Positions 23,561 to 31,587 of a stretch of DNA of 35,608 bases are shown piece after piece. The DNA comes from an uncultured Acetobacteraceae bacterium. Lineage in GTDB: Bacteria; Pseudomonadota; Alphaproteobacteria; Acetobacterales; Acetobacteraceae. Below the pieces are notes generated by a model, which worked only from the letters and a program-made list of their open reading frames with translations, ran no database searches and had not been told where the DNA came from. The DNA is taken from NCBI GenBank assembly GCA_937873175.1, contig CALMVT010000446.1, positions 1 through 35,608 of the forward strand, written 5' to 3'. The position numbers and the translations under genes were made by a program. Position 1 is the first letter of the stretch. Each line of letters starts with the position of its first letter.

Positions 23561-25650
23561 CGCCCGGCCTCCTCGGTCAGCGCCAGGCCACGGGCCGCCC
23601 GTTCCACGGGCGGCCCGTCGGTGGCCCCCTGCCCGTCCCACGCCGGATGGCCCGGCGTGTCCGCGCGCGGCAGCACCAAGCGCATGGTCGTGCCGGCGCC
23701 GGGCGCGCTGATGGCCTGCACGTCGCCGCCGCCTTCGCGCAGCAGCTCCCGTGCTTGGAACGCACCGATGCCGGAGCCTTGGCGCTTGGAGGTGCCGAAA
23801 GGTTGAAACAACTGGTCCCGGATGAACTCGGAGGTCATGCCGCAGCCCTTGTCGATGATGTCGATGACGACATGCTGCGCTTCGTGCCGCACGCGGATCA
23901 GCACGGGCAGCTTCGACGCCTCGATCGCGTTGTTCAGCAGGTGGGTGACGGCGGTGTCGAACGCGTCGGGACCGATCGCCACGGTTGCGGTCGATCCGTC
24001 GTGCTCAAGCGTCAGCGCCGTGCGGCGCACCCGGCGGTAGGTGGCCAGCAGCGCTTCCAGCCGCGGCACCGGCGCCAACGCCGCGCACACCCGGTCAGCG
24101 GCCGGCGCATCCAGCCGGCGCAGCAGGGCACCGATCTTCTGCACGGACGCGCCCACCGTTTCCAGCATGTCGCGCTGGAACTCCGGGTTGGCGATGTGGC
24201 GCTCCGCGTTGGACAGCAGCAAGGACAGTTGGCTCGACACGTTCTTGATGTCGTGCGCGACAAAGGCGAACCGCTTGCCGTAATCGTGCAACTGCCGGGT
24301 TTGCAGGAGAACGCGGGTGGCGCGCTGTTCCGCGACGAAGCCCGCGGCCTCGCGGCCCACGATGCGCAGCAGGTCGAACACCTCCTGGTCCAGCTCGAAC
24401 GGCGCCCGCGGCGGCCCGGCCAGCACCAGGCCGATCTGCTGGTCGCCGTCCACCAGAGGGATCGCCAACCACAGCCGGCCAAGCTGGTCCAGCGGCGGCG
24501 CGCTTGCGTCGTCGAGAACGGCGATCCACTGGCCGCCGCGCATGGCGGCCACCACGGGATGGTCCGGCGGCACCGGGGGGGACGCCGGCATGTTCCACGA
24601 CCCCGACCATTGAAACGCTTCCGCGCCGCCGTCGCGCAGGAACAGTGCGCCTTGCGGGCTATCGACCACGTCCGCCAGGGCACGGATGACGCGGGTGTGC
24701 AGCGCCGCCCGGCCCTGCGACTTCGTGGCCGAAAGCGTGTCGATGCAGTCCAGCCATTGCTGGCGGTAGTCGTAGCGGCGCGCGAAGAAGTGCTCGACCA
24801 CCGTGCGGCGCAGGCGGGAGCGGGCGGAGCCGGAGGTGAGCAGCAGGCCGATGCCGATCAGCGCCGCGAAGACCATGCTGGCCTCCGCCATCCAGGCCCA
24901 GCCGGCACCGAACTGCCGGAACGCCTCGCCCGCGGCCGCCAACGCCAGCAGCACCGCGCCGCTCAGGATCAGCGTGGCGCTGTGGAACACGGCGGTGTGG
25001 GACAGTTGCAGGCCCGGCCGCCAGCGCCGGTCGCGCGCCGCCGCGGCCACCAACGGCGGCGCCACGATGATGACGGCGATAGCGTGGGCGCCGGTCAGCG
25101 ACGCCGACGCCTGCTGAAACAGCACCAGCTCGGCGCAGAGCACCATGTCGAAGCACGCGAGGCCGCCCAGCAGGACACAGGGCAGCGCCACATGCCAACG
25201 GTAATGGTCCGGCAGGTTGAGATACACGTTCTCGATCAGCAGAAGCTCGCACACCGCGACGCCGAGGCGGACCACCATGCCGAGCGACAGGATCGACGGC
25301 CGCGCCGCGCCATAGCGGCTCTCCATCGCCACGGCCACCGCCGCGGCGAGGACTGCAATGGCACCGGCTGCCGCAAAGGCCCGCCCGGCCCGGCCGGACG
25401 GCACGAACCGGCCATACAAATGCAGGACGAAGCCAAACCAGGAAAGCGCCCGGAGGTATTCAAGCGCGTCGCGCAGCGCGTGCCAGGCCGCCGGGGGCGC
25501 CAGGACGCGGGACGCCGCCCAGGCCGCCGTTACCAAGCAGCACGCGATCAGCAGCAGGCCCGTCCGATGCCGCGACCGCACCGCGATGCACGCCGGGAGA
25601 ACGAGGTAGGCCGCGGCGCAGGCGCCATAAAGGACTTGCTGCGTCGGCAT
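23557..25650 (-). CDS. prsK: XrtA/PEP-CTERM system histidine kinase PrsK
   Basis: A 697-residue membrane sensor kinase of the TIGR02916 family. The N-terminal half (about 5-272) has roughly eight hydrophobic helices. A GAF-like domain follows (about 310-440), then the H-box FAFVAHDIKNVSSQLSLLL with His466. The C-terminal HATPase domain shows the N-box HLLNNAIEASK, DKGCGMTSEFI, a FQPFGTSKRQGSGIGAF lid region and AGTTMRLVLPR. The ATG has a GAGGA ribosome site overlapping the upstream gene's stop (6-bp gap), and its TGA overlaps the prsR start. The signal sensed is unknown. PrsR is its obvious partner. Confidence 0.95.
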   Translation of the reverse strand: MPTQQVLYGACAAAYLVLPACIAVRSRHRTGLLLIACCLVTAAWAASRVLAPPAAWHALRDALEYLRALSWFGFVLHLYGRFVPSGRAGRAFAAAGAIAVLAAAVAVAMESRYGAARPSILSLGMVVRLGVAVCELLLIENVYLNLPDHYRWHVALPCVLLGGLACFDMVLCAELVLFQQASASLTGAHAIAVIIVAPPLVAAAARDRRWRPGLQLSHTAVFHSATLILSGAVLLALAAAGEAFRQFGAGWAWMAEASMVFAALIGIGLLLTSGSARSRLRRTVVEHFFARRYDYRQQWLDCIDTLSATKSQGRAALHTRVIRALADVVDSPQGALFLRDGGAEAFQWSGSWNMPASPPVPPDHPVVAAMRGGQWIAVLDDASAPPLDQLGRLWLAIPLVDGDQQIGLVLAGPPRAPFELDQEVFDLLRIVGREAAGFVAEQRATRVLLQTRQLHDYGKRFAFVAHDIKNVSSQLSLLLSNAERHIANPEFQRDMLETVGASVQKIGALLRRLDAPAADRVCAALAPVPRLEALLATYRRVRRTALTLEHDGSTATVAIGPDAFDTAVTHLLNNAIEASKLPVLIRVRHEAQHVVIDIIDKGCGMTSEFIRDQLFQPFGTSKRQGSGIGAFQARELLREGGGDVQAISAPGAGTTMRLVLPRADTPGHPAWDGQGATDGPPVERAARGLALTEEAGR

Positions 25651-25656
25651 CGATCC

Positions 25657-26988
25657 TCAGCGCGAGCCTTCCTGGAACAGGATCACCCGCACGGTGGAGA
25701 ACAGGATGGCGAGGTCAAGCAGCACGCCGCGATGCTTCACGTAGTAAAGGTCATAGGACAGCTTGACCCGCGCATCTTCCACGGAGGCCCCATAAGGGAA
25801 GTTCACCTGCGCCCAGCCCGTGAGACCCGGCTTGACCCGCGCGCGTTCCCGGTAGTGCGGGATGATCTCCGCAAGCTGCTCGACGAAATGCGGGCGCTCC
25901 GGACGCGGGCCGATGAAGCTCATGGTGCCCTGCAGGACGTTGACCAGTTGCGGCAGTTCGTCGATCCGGGTGCGCCGCAGGAAGGAGCCGACGCTTGTGA
26001 CCCGGGGGTCGCGCTGCGTGGCCCAGGCTGGCCCGCGCGCTTCGGCATCGACGCGCATGCTGCGGAACTTCAGCAGCGTGAACGGCTGCCCGCCAAAGCC
26101 CACCCGCTCCTGCCGGTAAAGCACGGGGCCGGGGCCGCTCAAGCGCACGGCCAGGGCCACGAGCAGCATAAGCGGCAGGGTGAACGCCAGGAACGCCAGG
26201 CTGATCAGGATGTCGCCGGTCCGGCTGAGCAGGTCGGAGAAGCGCCGCGACGCGTCCAACCTGGCGACCCAGGCGGCATCGACGCCCGTCACGTCCACGC
26301 GCTTGAGGCAGCGCTCCCAAAACTGCGCTTCTGTTGCCAGGACGACGCCCTGGGCGGCGTAGCTCGCCTGTTCCCGGGGAGGCATGGCCAGCAGGGCGGA
26401 CCGCGGCAGCACCGCGTCCCGGATCCCGGCGGCGCGCAACTGGGCCGGCCCGCCGTTCGCGACCGGCCCGACCACAACCTCGTAGAACCCCTCGTGCCCG
26501 CCGCGGATGGCGGCGATCGTCGTCGCCATCGCGCTCGGGGCGCCCAGCAGCGCGATCGGGCGGACCAGCAGGTTGGACCGCACCGCCATCAGGAACAGCA
26601 GGCGGGTCGCGAACAGGGCAGCAATCCAGGCGGCGCCGACCTTGAGCGGCCACAGGGCGTCCGGCCCGATCCACTGATCCACCCCGATGCCAAGCGCCCT
26701 GCTGACAAGCCAGACCGCCGGAAAGGCCAGCGCGCCGCCGAGGGCGGTGTTCAGCAGCAATCCCCGCATGCGGCGGAACCCTTCCGGCCGGTACAGGCCG
26801 ATGGCGAAGGCCGTGAACCCGCTGGTCAGCGCCAGGATCAGCGAATGGTTCACAACGGTTGGCTGCATCCCGGCAGCCAGCGAGCCGGTGCTGAGCAACA
26901 GGTAGGCCAGGCTGAACGACAGCACGAGCTCAAGAAGCCAGAGTGCGACCATCTCGGGCGAGATATGGTTCTCGACGAAGCGTGTCAT
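25657..26988 (-). CDS. TIGR03013 family XrtA/PEP-CTERM system sugar transferase
   Basis: Probable initiating enzyme of the exopolysaccharide repeat unit: it transfers a sugar-1-phosphate to undecaprenyl phosphate. About 443 residues from the ATG at 26988; a GTG at 27006 would add six. The first half has about five membrane helices and a degenerate Rossmann-like part (RPIALLGAPSAMATTIAAI). The second half is a bacterial sugar transferase domain: VRLSGPGPVLYRQERVGFGG, LLKFRSM, RIDELPQLVNVL, GPRPERP, KPGLTGWAQVN and YDLYYVKH. It heads the minus-strand operon with prsK, prsR and prsT and is divergent from the autokinase operon across 675 bp. Confidence 0.94.
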   Translation of the reverse strand: MTRFVENHISPEMVALWLLELVLSFSLAYLLLSTGSLAAGMQPTVVNHSLILALTSGFTAFAIGLYRPEGFRRMRGLLLNTALGGALAFPAVWLVSRALGIGVDQWIGPDALWPLKVGAAWIAALFATRLLFLMAVRSNLLVRPIALLGAPSAMATTIAAIRGGHEGFYEVVVGPVANGGPAQLRAAGIRDAVLPRSALLAMPPREQASYAAQGVVLATEAQFWERCLKRVDVTGVDAAWVARLDASRRFSDLLSRTGDILISLAFLAFTLPLMLLVALAVRLSGPGPVLYRQERVGFGGQPFTLLKFRSMRVDAEARGPAWATQRDPRVTSVGSFLRRTRIDELPQLVNVLQGTMSFIGPRPERPHFVEQLAEIIPHYRERARVKPGLTGWAQVNFPYGASVEDARVKLSYDLYYVKHRGVLLDLAILFSTVRVILFQEGSR

Positions 26989-27280
26989 TTCAACCCCGTG
27001 CACCACGTTTTTGCAAAATCACAAGAAATCACCCGGAACGATGCGTGGGTCATCCGGGTTGAATACCATCTCCGTGGCGGACCGAACCACATCCGCTTCT
27101 CCACCTGACGGTTTATAGCAAACTGCTTAAATCTCCGTTACCGCGTGGGCCCGAGGCTACAGGCCCTCATAAACGTTCCAAAACCGTTTCGCAACCGCAT
27201 CGCAATGTAATTCGTCGCGAGCTGCCCGGGATTGCGGGATGGGCCGCATGCCTCGCCGCCGCGATCCGAGGTGGCCCAGG

Positions 27281-27296
27281 TGGCAGAAGAGGCGCA
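27281..27296 (+). promoter_or_regulatory. Candidate sigma-54 promoter, plus strand
   Basis: TGGCAGAAGAGGCGCA fits the TGGCAC-N5-TTGCW consensus well at -24 (TGGCA) and keeps the GC of the -12 element at the correct spacing. It faces the autokinase operon, 368 bp upstream of that start. The -12 element has GCGCA rather than TTGCA. Confidence 0.4.
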
Positions 27297-27359
27297 GCCG
27301 TCCTGCTGTTAGGCTTTATTTGTTTTTACATCCTGAAACATTTTTCCAATGAGGCAGAT

Positions 27360-27375
27360 AGCAAAAGCAAAACCA
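27360..27375 (-). promoter_or_regulatory. Candidate sigma-54 promoter, minus strand
   Basis: On the minus strand TGGTTTTGCTTTTGCT has TGG at -24 and a perfect TTGCT at -12 with correct spacing. It faces the sugar transferase-prsK-prsR-prsT operon, about 370 bp upstream of its first start. It lies in a low-complexity A/T patch, so chance similarity is possible. Confidence 0.4.
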
Positions 27376-27463
27376 TGGTCCGCAGTCCGCGGCACATTCC
27401 AAGGTTGGCAAGATGCCGCCGAATCGTTACGAATAAGTTGAGAGCCGTTGCTGCCACACGGAT

Positions 27464-27480
27464 TTGGTGGAATGGCTGCC
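27464..27480 (+). promoter_or_regulatory. Second candidate sigma-54 promoter, plus strand
   Basis: TTGGTGGAATGGCTGCC keeps GG-N10-GC and the flanking TTGG and CTGC, but lacks the CA after GG. It lies about 185 bp upstream of the autokinase start, a more usual leader length than the site at 27281. Confidence 0.35.
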
Positions 27481-27663
27481 GAACGACGGAGCCGACCGGC
27501 GCGGCCATGCCGCCCGTACTTTGAATGAAGGGACCCCCTTGAGAACGGCGATGCAGATGCCTGCGCATGGCGGCGAGTCCCTGGGTCCAAGCGTCCGGCC
27601 AGGTGCTGTCCGCGGCCGCGTCGCGACACCGGTCACCCAATAGGCAGAACACACGGCATCATC

Positions 27664-28800
27664 ATGGCTTCGCAACCCGACCACCTCATCGAACGCGCCG
27701 CCGCCCTGCTTGCCGGCAAGGCCGCCCGTCCGCGCGCGCCGGCCGAGCCGCCCGAAGCCGGCGCTTCGGAGCAGCCGGCGTCCCCGCCGCCGGCGCCGCT
27801 CCTGCCCAGCCTGGCCCCGACCGTCATCGCCCTGGCGCCCACGCCGGCGGCCGGGGATGCCGCAAGCCCGGACCAGGCCGTTCTCCCGCCGCCCGGCGTG
27901 GAGGCATCGCCAGAGCCGCGGCCCGAAGCGTGGGCCCCGCCTGCGCCTGGCATCGCGCCGCAGTTGTCCGAAAGCATGCCCCCGCCTCCCCCAATCCCCA
28001 CGCCGCCCACCGCCTCCCGTCCGGCGCTGCCGCGGCCGCCTGCGCCGAGCGCGCGAACGGACGCGGGCTTGCTGCTGCCCTCCGTCGGGCTGGTGGCGCT
28101 GGAAGGCGCCGGCATGGTCGTAGCCCGCGCGGCGCGCACCCGCATCTCGGAGGAGTACCGGATCGTGATCGGCCGGGTGCTCCGCGCGCTGCGCGACGAA
28201 TTAAGCGGCACCGCGCTGAGCAACCTGCTGATGGTGACCAGCGCCCGGCCCGGCGAGGGCAAGAGCTTCACCGCGCTTAACTTGGCCGGCAGCATTGCGC
28301 AGCACAGCACGGAAAAGGTGCTGCTCGTGGACCTGGACGCCAAGCTGCGCCCGATCTCCGCCCTGCTGGGCGTGGGCGACCGGCTGGGTTTCCACGACAT
28401 GGTGGCCGACCCCACGCTGCGGCCCGAGGACGTGATCCTAAACACGGCCATCGCCAACCTGACGTTCCTGCCCGTCGGCTCCCGGTCAGGCACGCTCACG
28501 GACAACACCAGCGTCCGCCCGATCACGCCGGTCATCACGCGCTTGGCGCGGCGCTTCCCCAAGCACCTGATCATGCTGGACGCGCCGCCGTGCCTGTCCA
28601 CCAGCGACCCGCACACCATCGCGCCCTATGTCGGCCAGGTCGTCATGGTGATCGAGGCCGAGCGGACCCAGCGCACGGAGGTTGAAGCGGCGCTCGACCT
28701 GGTGCGGGTCTGCCCGACGATCACCATGCTGCTGAACAAGGTCCGGCTGACCACCAGCCACACCTTCGGCGCCTATGACTACTACGGCTCCTATACCTGA
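27664..28800 (+). CDS. XrtA-associated tyrosine autokinase (BY-kinase)
   Basis: A 378-residue cytoplasmic BY-kinase of the TIGR03018 family, which modulates exopolysaccharide chain length or export through autophosphorylation. A disordered Pro/Ala-rich region covers about 20-132, followed by RISEEYRIVIGRVLRALRDE (160-179). Walker A is TSARPGEGKS (192-201), Walker A' VLLVDLDA (219-226), and Walker B lies in LIMLDAPP. The C-terminal tail has a Tyr cluster (Tyr371, 373, 374, 377 in AYDYYGSYT). It normally works with a Wzz/GumC-type membrane activator, not present here. The ATG at 27664 has only a weak ribosome site. The long Pro-rich head is unusual. Confidence 0.92.
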   Translation: MASQPDHLIERAAALLAGKAARPRAPAEPPEAGASEQPASPPPAPLLPSLAPTVIALAPTPAAGDAASPDQAVLPPPGVEASPEPRPEAWAPPAPGIAPQLSESMPPPPPIPTPPTASRPALPRPPAPSARTDAGLLLPSVGLVALEGAGMVVARAARTRISEEYRIVIGRVLRALRDELSGTALSNLLMVTSARPGEGKSFTALNLAGSIAQHSTEKVLLVDLDAKLRPISALLGVGDRLGFHDMVADPTLRPEDVILNTAIANLTFLPVGSRSGTLTDNTSVRPITPVITRLARRFPKHLIMLDAPPCLSTSDPHTIAPYVGQVVMVIEAERTQRTEVEAALDLVRVCPTITMLLNKVRLTTSHTFGAYDYYGSYT

Positions 28801-28804
28801 CCCG

Positions 28805-30589
28805 ATGAAGGCAATGCCGACCAAACCCGCGCGCCTCGGCGGCCCCTCGGCGCGCTCCGGCGGCCGGCCGGGACGCCGACCAGCCCAGACAGGCTTGCTG
28901 GCGGCGGCGGGCTTCGGCGCGGGCACGGTCGGCCTCGGCATCAGCGTGGCATGGGCGCAACTCGGCGGCGGGTATCCCAGCCTGCCCGCCACCGTGCCCA
29001 ACACCCGGGTCGGCGACCTCCGGGGACAGTTGGAGCAGTATCTCCCGGGCTTGCAGCCGCGCACGGCCGGGCCGGCTTTCCTGGTCAGCGCCTCGCTTGG
29101 GGTAGACGCGGGCGTGACCGACAACGCGCTGCGGGTCGAGCAACCGCGCCGGGCGGATGCCTTTACAAGCATCAGCCCCACTTTGGGCGTGTCCGGCGAC
29201 ACGTCGCGCTTGAAGGTGAACCTGGGCTACACCCCGATCGCCACCCTGTATGCCCAGACCCCAAGCCAAAACCGGTTCGACCATTACGGCAACGGCGCGG
29301 CGCTCGCGACCCTTGTGCCGGAGGCGTTGTTCCTCGACCTGCGCGGCACCGTCACCCAGCAATCCCGCACCGGCGGCTATTACGGCCAAACCACCACGCT
29401 GGCGGCGAACCGCAACGACCAGGTGCAGAGCGCGACGTTCAGCGTGACGCCCTATGCCGAGCACCGCTTCGGCGGCCTGGGCACAGCTCGGCTCGGCTAC
29501 TCCTTGGCGCGCACGGTCCAGAGCGGCTACGGCAGCCAGAACGCTTTCAACACGAACCAAGCGTTCCTGTTCAACAACGGCTTCGGCGCCACCGGCGACC
29601 TCACCACGCAGCGCGAGCGCGCGTCGTTCGTCACCGGGGAGGACCTGGGCCGCATCAACGACATCGTGGTGGGGGAGGCCGTGCAGTACAGCGGCGCCGG
29701 CGCTTACCGCGGGGCGCACCGCAACCAGGTCACCAACGACGTGGGCTATGCCGTCACCCGCACGATCACCGCGCTGGCCGGCTTCGGCTATCAGGACCTG
29801 CGGTTCAGCGGCGTGCCGGGGGTGCGGATCAACGAACCGATCTGGAGGCTGGGCGGGCGCTTCACGCCGAACCAGGACAGCTCGGTCACGATCACCTATG
29901 GCCGGCGCGACGGGTTCAACGCCGCCGCGGTGGACGGGGCCTACTCGCCCACCGCGCGCACCCGGGTGTTCGTGCGCTACGCCACGGGCCTGACAACGGA
30001 CGCGGAGGAACAGCAGAACCTGCTGGCAACCACCAACGTCGGCCCGACCGGCCTGCTGGTGGACAGCGTGACCGGGGCGCCGGTGTCGTCCAGCAGCGGC
30101 GCCTTCGGCACGCAGAACGGGCTGTATCGCCTGCGCCGCTTCTCGATCACCGGGCTGCTGCTGCTGAACCGCGATGCGGTGAGCGTCAGCCTGCAGCAGG
30201 AGGACCGCCAAAGCGTCAACACGGTGCCGGCCGGCATCGGCGGCACGGCCGCCGCGGCGACGGCGGCGAGCACCAGCGGCGTGTACGGGACGCTGTCGTG
30301 GGAGCATGAGCTGTCGCCGGCCATGACCGGCTCGGCGTCCTTGTCCTACGGCGTGGACGACAACGGCAACTTGGTGGGCACGGGCGCCTCGGGATCGCAG
30401 CGGACGGTGCAGACCATCCTTGGGCTCAACTACGTGTTCACGGAGACCCTGACCGGAAACGCGCGCTACCTGTTCACCGACCGTTCCGGGGGGACGGGGC
30501 AGGCGAACGCCGGCCCGTTCGGCTACGGCCGGGTCGGGCAGAACCTGACCGAGAACCTGCTGCTTGTTGGCCTGCGGAAAAGTTTTTAG
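28805..30589 (+). CDS. TIGR03016 family PEP-CTERM system-associated outer-membrane beta-barrel protein
   Basis: About 594 residues from the ATG at 28805; an ATG at 28775 in the same frame overlaps the kinase gene, and one at 28814 has GAAGG just upstream. After a basic head comes a signal-like stretch (LLAAAGFGAGTVGLGISVAWAQ). The rest alternates polar and hydrophobic residues as in beta-barrels, with many Gly/Tyr/Asn/Thr pairs, and ends in LLLVGLRKSF, a C-terminal Phe typical of outer-membrane barrels. Position between the autokinase and the ATPase is the standard place for TIGR03016. It probably serves as an outer-membrane component of the polysaccharide system; its exact role is not established. 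Confidence 0.9.
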   Translation: MKAMPTKPARLGGPSARSGGRPGRRPAQTGLLAAAGFGAGTVGLGISVAWAQLGGGYPSLPATVPNTRVGDLRGQLEQYLPGLQPRTAGPAFLVSASLGVDAGVTDNALRVEQPRRADAFTSISPTLGVSGDTSRLKVNLGYTPIATLYAQTPSQNRFDHYGNGAALATLVPEALFLDLRGTVTQQSRTGGYYGQTTTLAANRNDQVQSATFSVTPYAEHRFGGLGTARLGYSLARTVQSGYGSQNAFNTNQAFLFNNGFGATGDLTTQRERASFVTGEDLGRINDIVVGEAVQYSGAGAYRGAHRNQVTNDVGYAVTRTITALAGFGYQDLRFSGVPGVRINEPIWRLGGRFTPNQDSSVTITYGRRDGFNAAAVDGAYSPTARTRVFVRYATGLTTDAEEQQNLLATTNVGPTGLLVDSVTGAPVSSSSGAFGTQNGLYRLRRFSITGLLLLNRDAVSVSLQQEDRQSVNTVPAGIGGTAAAATAASTSGVYGTLSWEHELSPAMTGSASLSYGVDDNGNLVGTGASGSQRTVQTILGLNYVFTETLTGNARYLFTDRSGGTGQANAGPFGYGRVGQNLTENLLLVGLRKSF

Positions 30590-30600
30590 GGCGCGGTGCC

Positions 30601-31587
30601 ATGTACGAAACATTCTACAACCTGTCTGCAACGCCGTTCCAGCTCACGCCGGACAGCCGCTTCTTTTTCGGCAGCACCGGCCACAGCAAGGCCATTGCCC
30701 ACCTGAACTACGGCCTGGCGCAAAGCGAGGGCTTCATCGTGATCACCGGCGAGGTTGGCGCCGGCAAGACCACGCTGGTGGAATGGCTGCGCTCGCAGAT
30801 GGACCCGGCCGCCTTCACCATCGCCCGCGTCAACACCACGCAGGTGTCGGAGACTGACCTGTTCCGCCTGGCGATGGCCGGGTTCGGCCTCACGGGAGAA
30901 GGGAACAAGGCGGCGCTGCTGCAGCGGTTCGAGGACGTGCTGCGGGAGCACCAGACGACCGGCCGGCGCTGCCTGCTGATCGTGGACGAGGCGCAGAACC
31001 TGTCCTTCCCGGCGCTGGAGGAGCTACGCATGCTGTCCAATCTCACGGTGGAAGGCCGCACGCCGCTGCAAACCGTGCTGCTGGGCCAGCCGCAGTTCCG
31101 CCGGCTGCTGGCCAGCCCCGACCTCGACCAGCTTCGCCAGAGGGTGCTGACCTCCTACCACCTGGGGCCGCTCAGCCAGGCGGAAACCCGGGCTTACATC
31201 GAGCACCGCCTCCGCGCCGTCGGCTGGGCCGGCGATCCGCATTGGGACGAGGAGGCGTTCGAGGCGGTGTTCACCCATACCGGCGGCATCCCGCGCCGCA
31301 TCAACCGCCTGTGCTCTCGCGTGCTGCTGTACGGCGTGCTGGAAGAAGCGCACGACATCACCAGCGAGGTGGTGGACGCGACGGCCTCCGAGCTGGCGCA
31401 CGACCTGGAAGGCGTGGCAGCGGGCGGCCCGGTGCCGCCAAGCCTTGCGAACGGCGCGGCGGCGCGGCCGGGCGTGGCCCCGTCCTACGCCGACCTGCTG
31501 AACCGCATCGAGGCATTGGAGCAGCAGATGGCGACGCGCGAGCAGATGTTCCGCCGGCTGACCCGGATATTCGGAGCGGACAATTGA
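30601..31587 (+). CDS. XrtA-system associated ATPase (ExeA/GspA-like, TIGR03015)
   Basis: A 328-residue AAA-type ATPase. The N-terminus MYETFYNLSATPFQLTPD is the usual start of ExeA-like proteins. Walker A is GEVGAGKT (50-57), Walker B LLIVDEAQNL (125-134), and a C-terminal lid carries HTGGIPRRINRLCSRVLL. A short coiled coil follows (LLNRIEALEQQMATREQMF). In type II secretion the relative GspA/ExeA helps assemble the secretin; here it may drive assembly of the export apparatus. It starts 11 bp after the outer-membrane protein gene, and its TGA overlaps the next start. Confidence 0.94.
   Translation: MYETFYNLSATPFQLTPDSRFFFGSTGHSKAIAHLNYGLAQSEGFIVITGEVGAGKTTLVEWLRSQMDPAAFTIARVNTTQVSETDLFRLAMAGFGLTGEGNKAALLQRFEDVLREHQTTGRRCLLIVDEAQNLSFPALEELRMLSNLTVEGRTPLQTVLLGQPQFRRLLASPDLDQLRQRVLTSYHLGPLSQAETRAYIEHRLRAVGWAGDPHWDEEAFEAVFTHTGGIPRRINRLCSRVLLYGVLEEAHDITSEVVDATASELAHDLEGVAAGGPVPPSLANGAAARPGVAPSYADLLNRIEALEQQMATREQMFRRLTRIFGADN

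Larger units (their letters stand above)
26989..27663. promoter_or_regulatory. 675-bp divergent control region of the XrtA/PEP-CTERM locus
   Basis: No plausible gene is visible on either strand. The region has several AT-rich patches (around 27001-27035, 27105-27135 and 27311-27375), unusual for this DNA. Structures seen: GGGCC/GGCCC hairpin (27147-27151 and 27162-27166), AAACG/CGTTT dyad (27171-27175 and 27185-27189), TGTTT/AAACA dyad (27321-27325 and 27336-27340), and direct repeats of CGAAT (27420 and 27430). Three GG-N10-GC sites are listed separately. PrsR-type activators bind enhancer sites 80-200 bp upstream, so the dyads are candidates. The long length suggests dense regulation or an unrecognised leader RNA. 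Confidence 0.5.

Noticed and set aside
23647-27108. A 1153-codon open frame on the plus strand opposite prsK and the sugar transferase
   Set aside because: It is a shadow frame created by high GC codon bias: composition is rich in Arg, His, Gln and Gly, there are no domain motifs, and it lies fully antisense to two certain genes.
27309-27684. Three overlapping minus-strand frames of 85-108 codons in the XrtA intergenic region
   Set aside because: They overlap each other in different frames, have no motifs or ribosome sites, and cross the autokinase start.
28951-30309. A 452-codon frame within the TIGR03016 gene
   Set aside because: Same strand but other frame, Arg/Pro/Gly-rich, no ribosome site; the beta-barrel frame ends properly with a terminal Phe.
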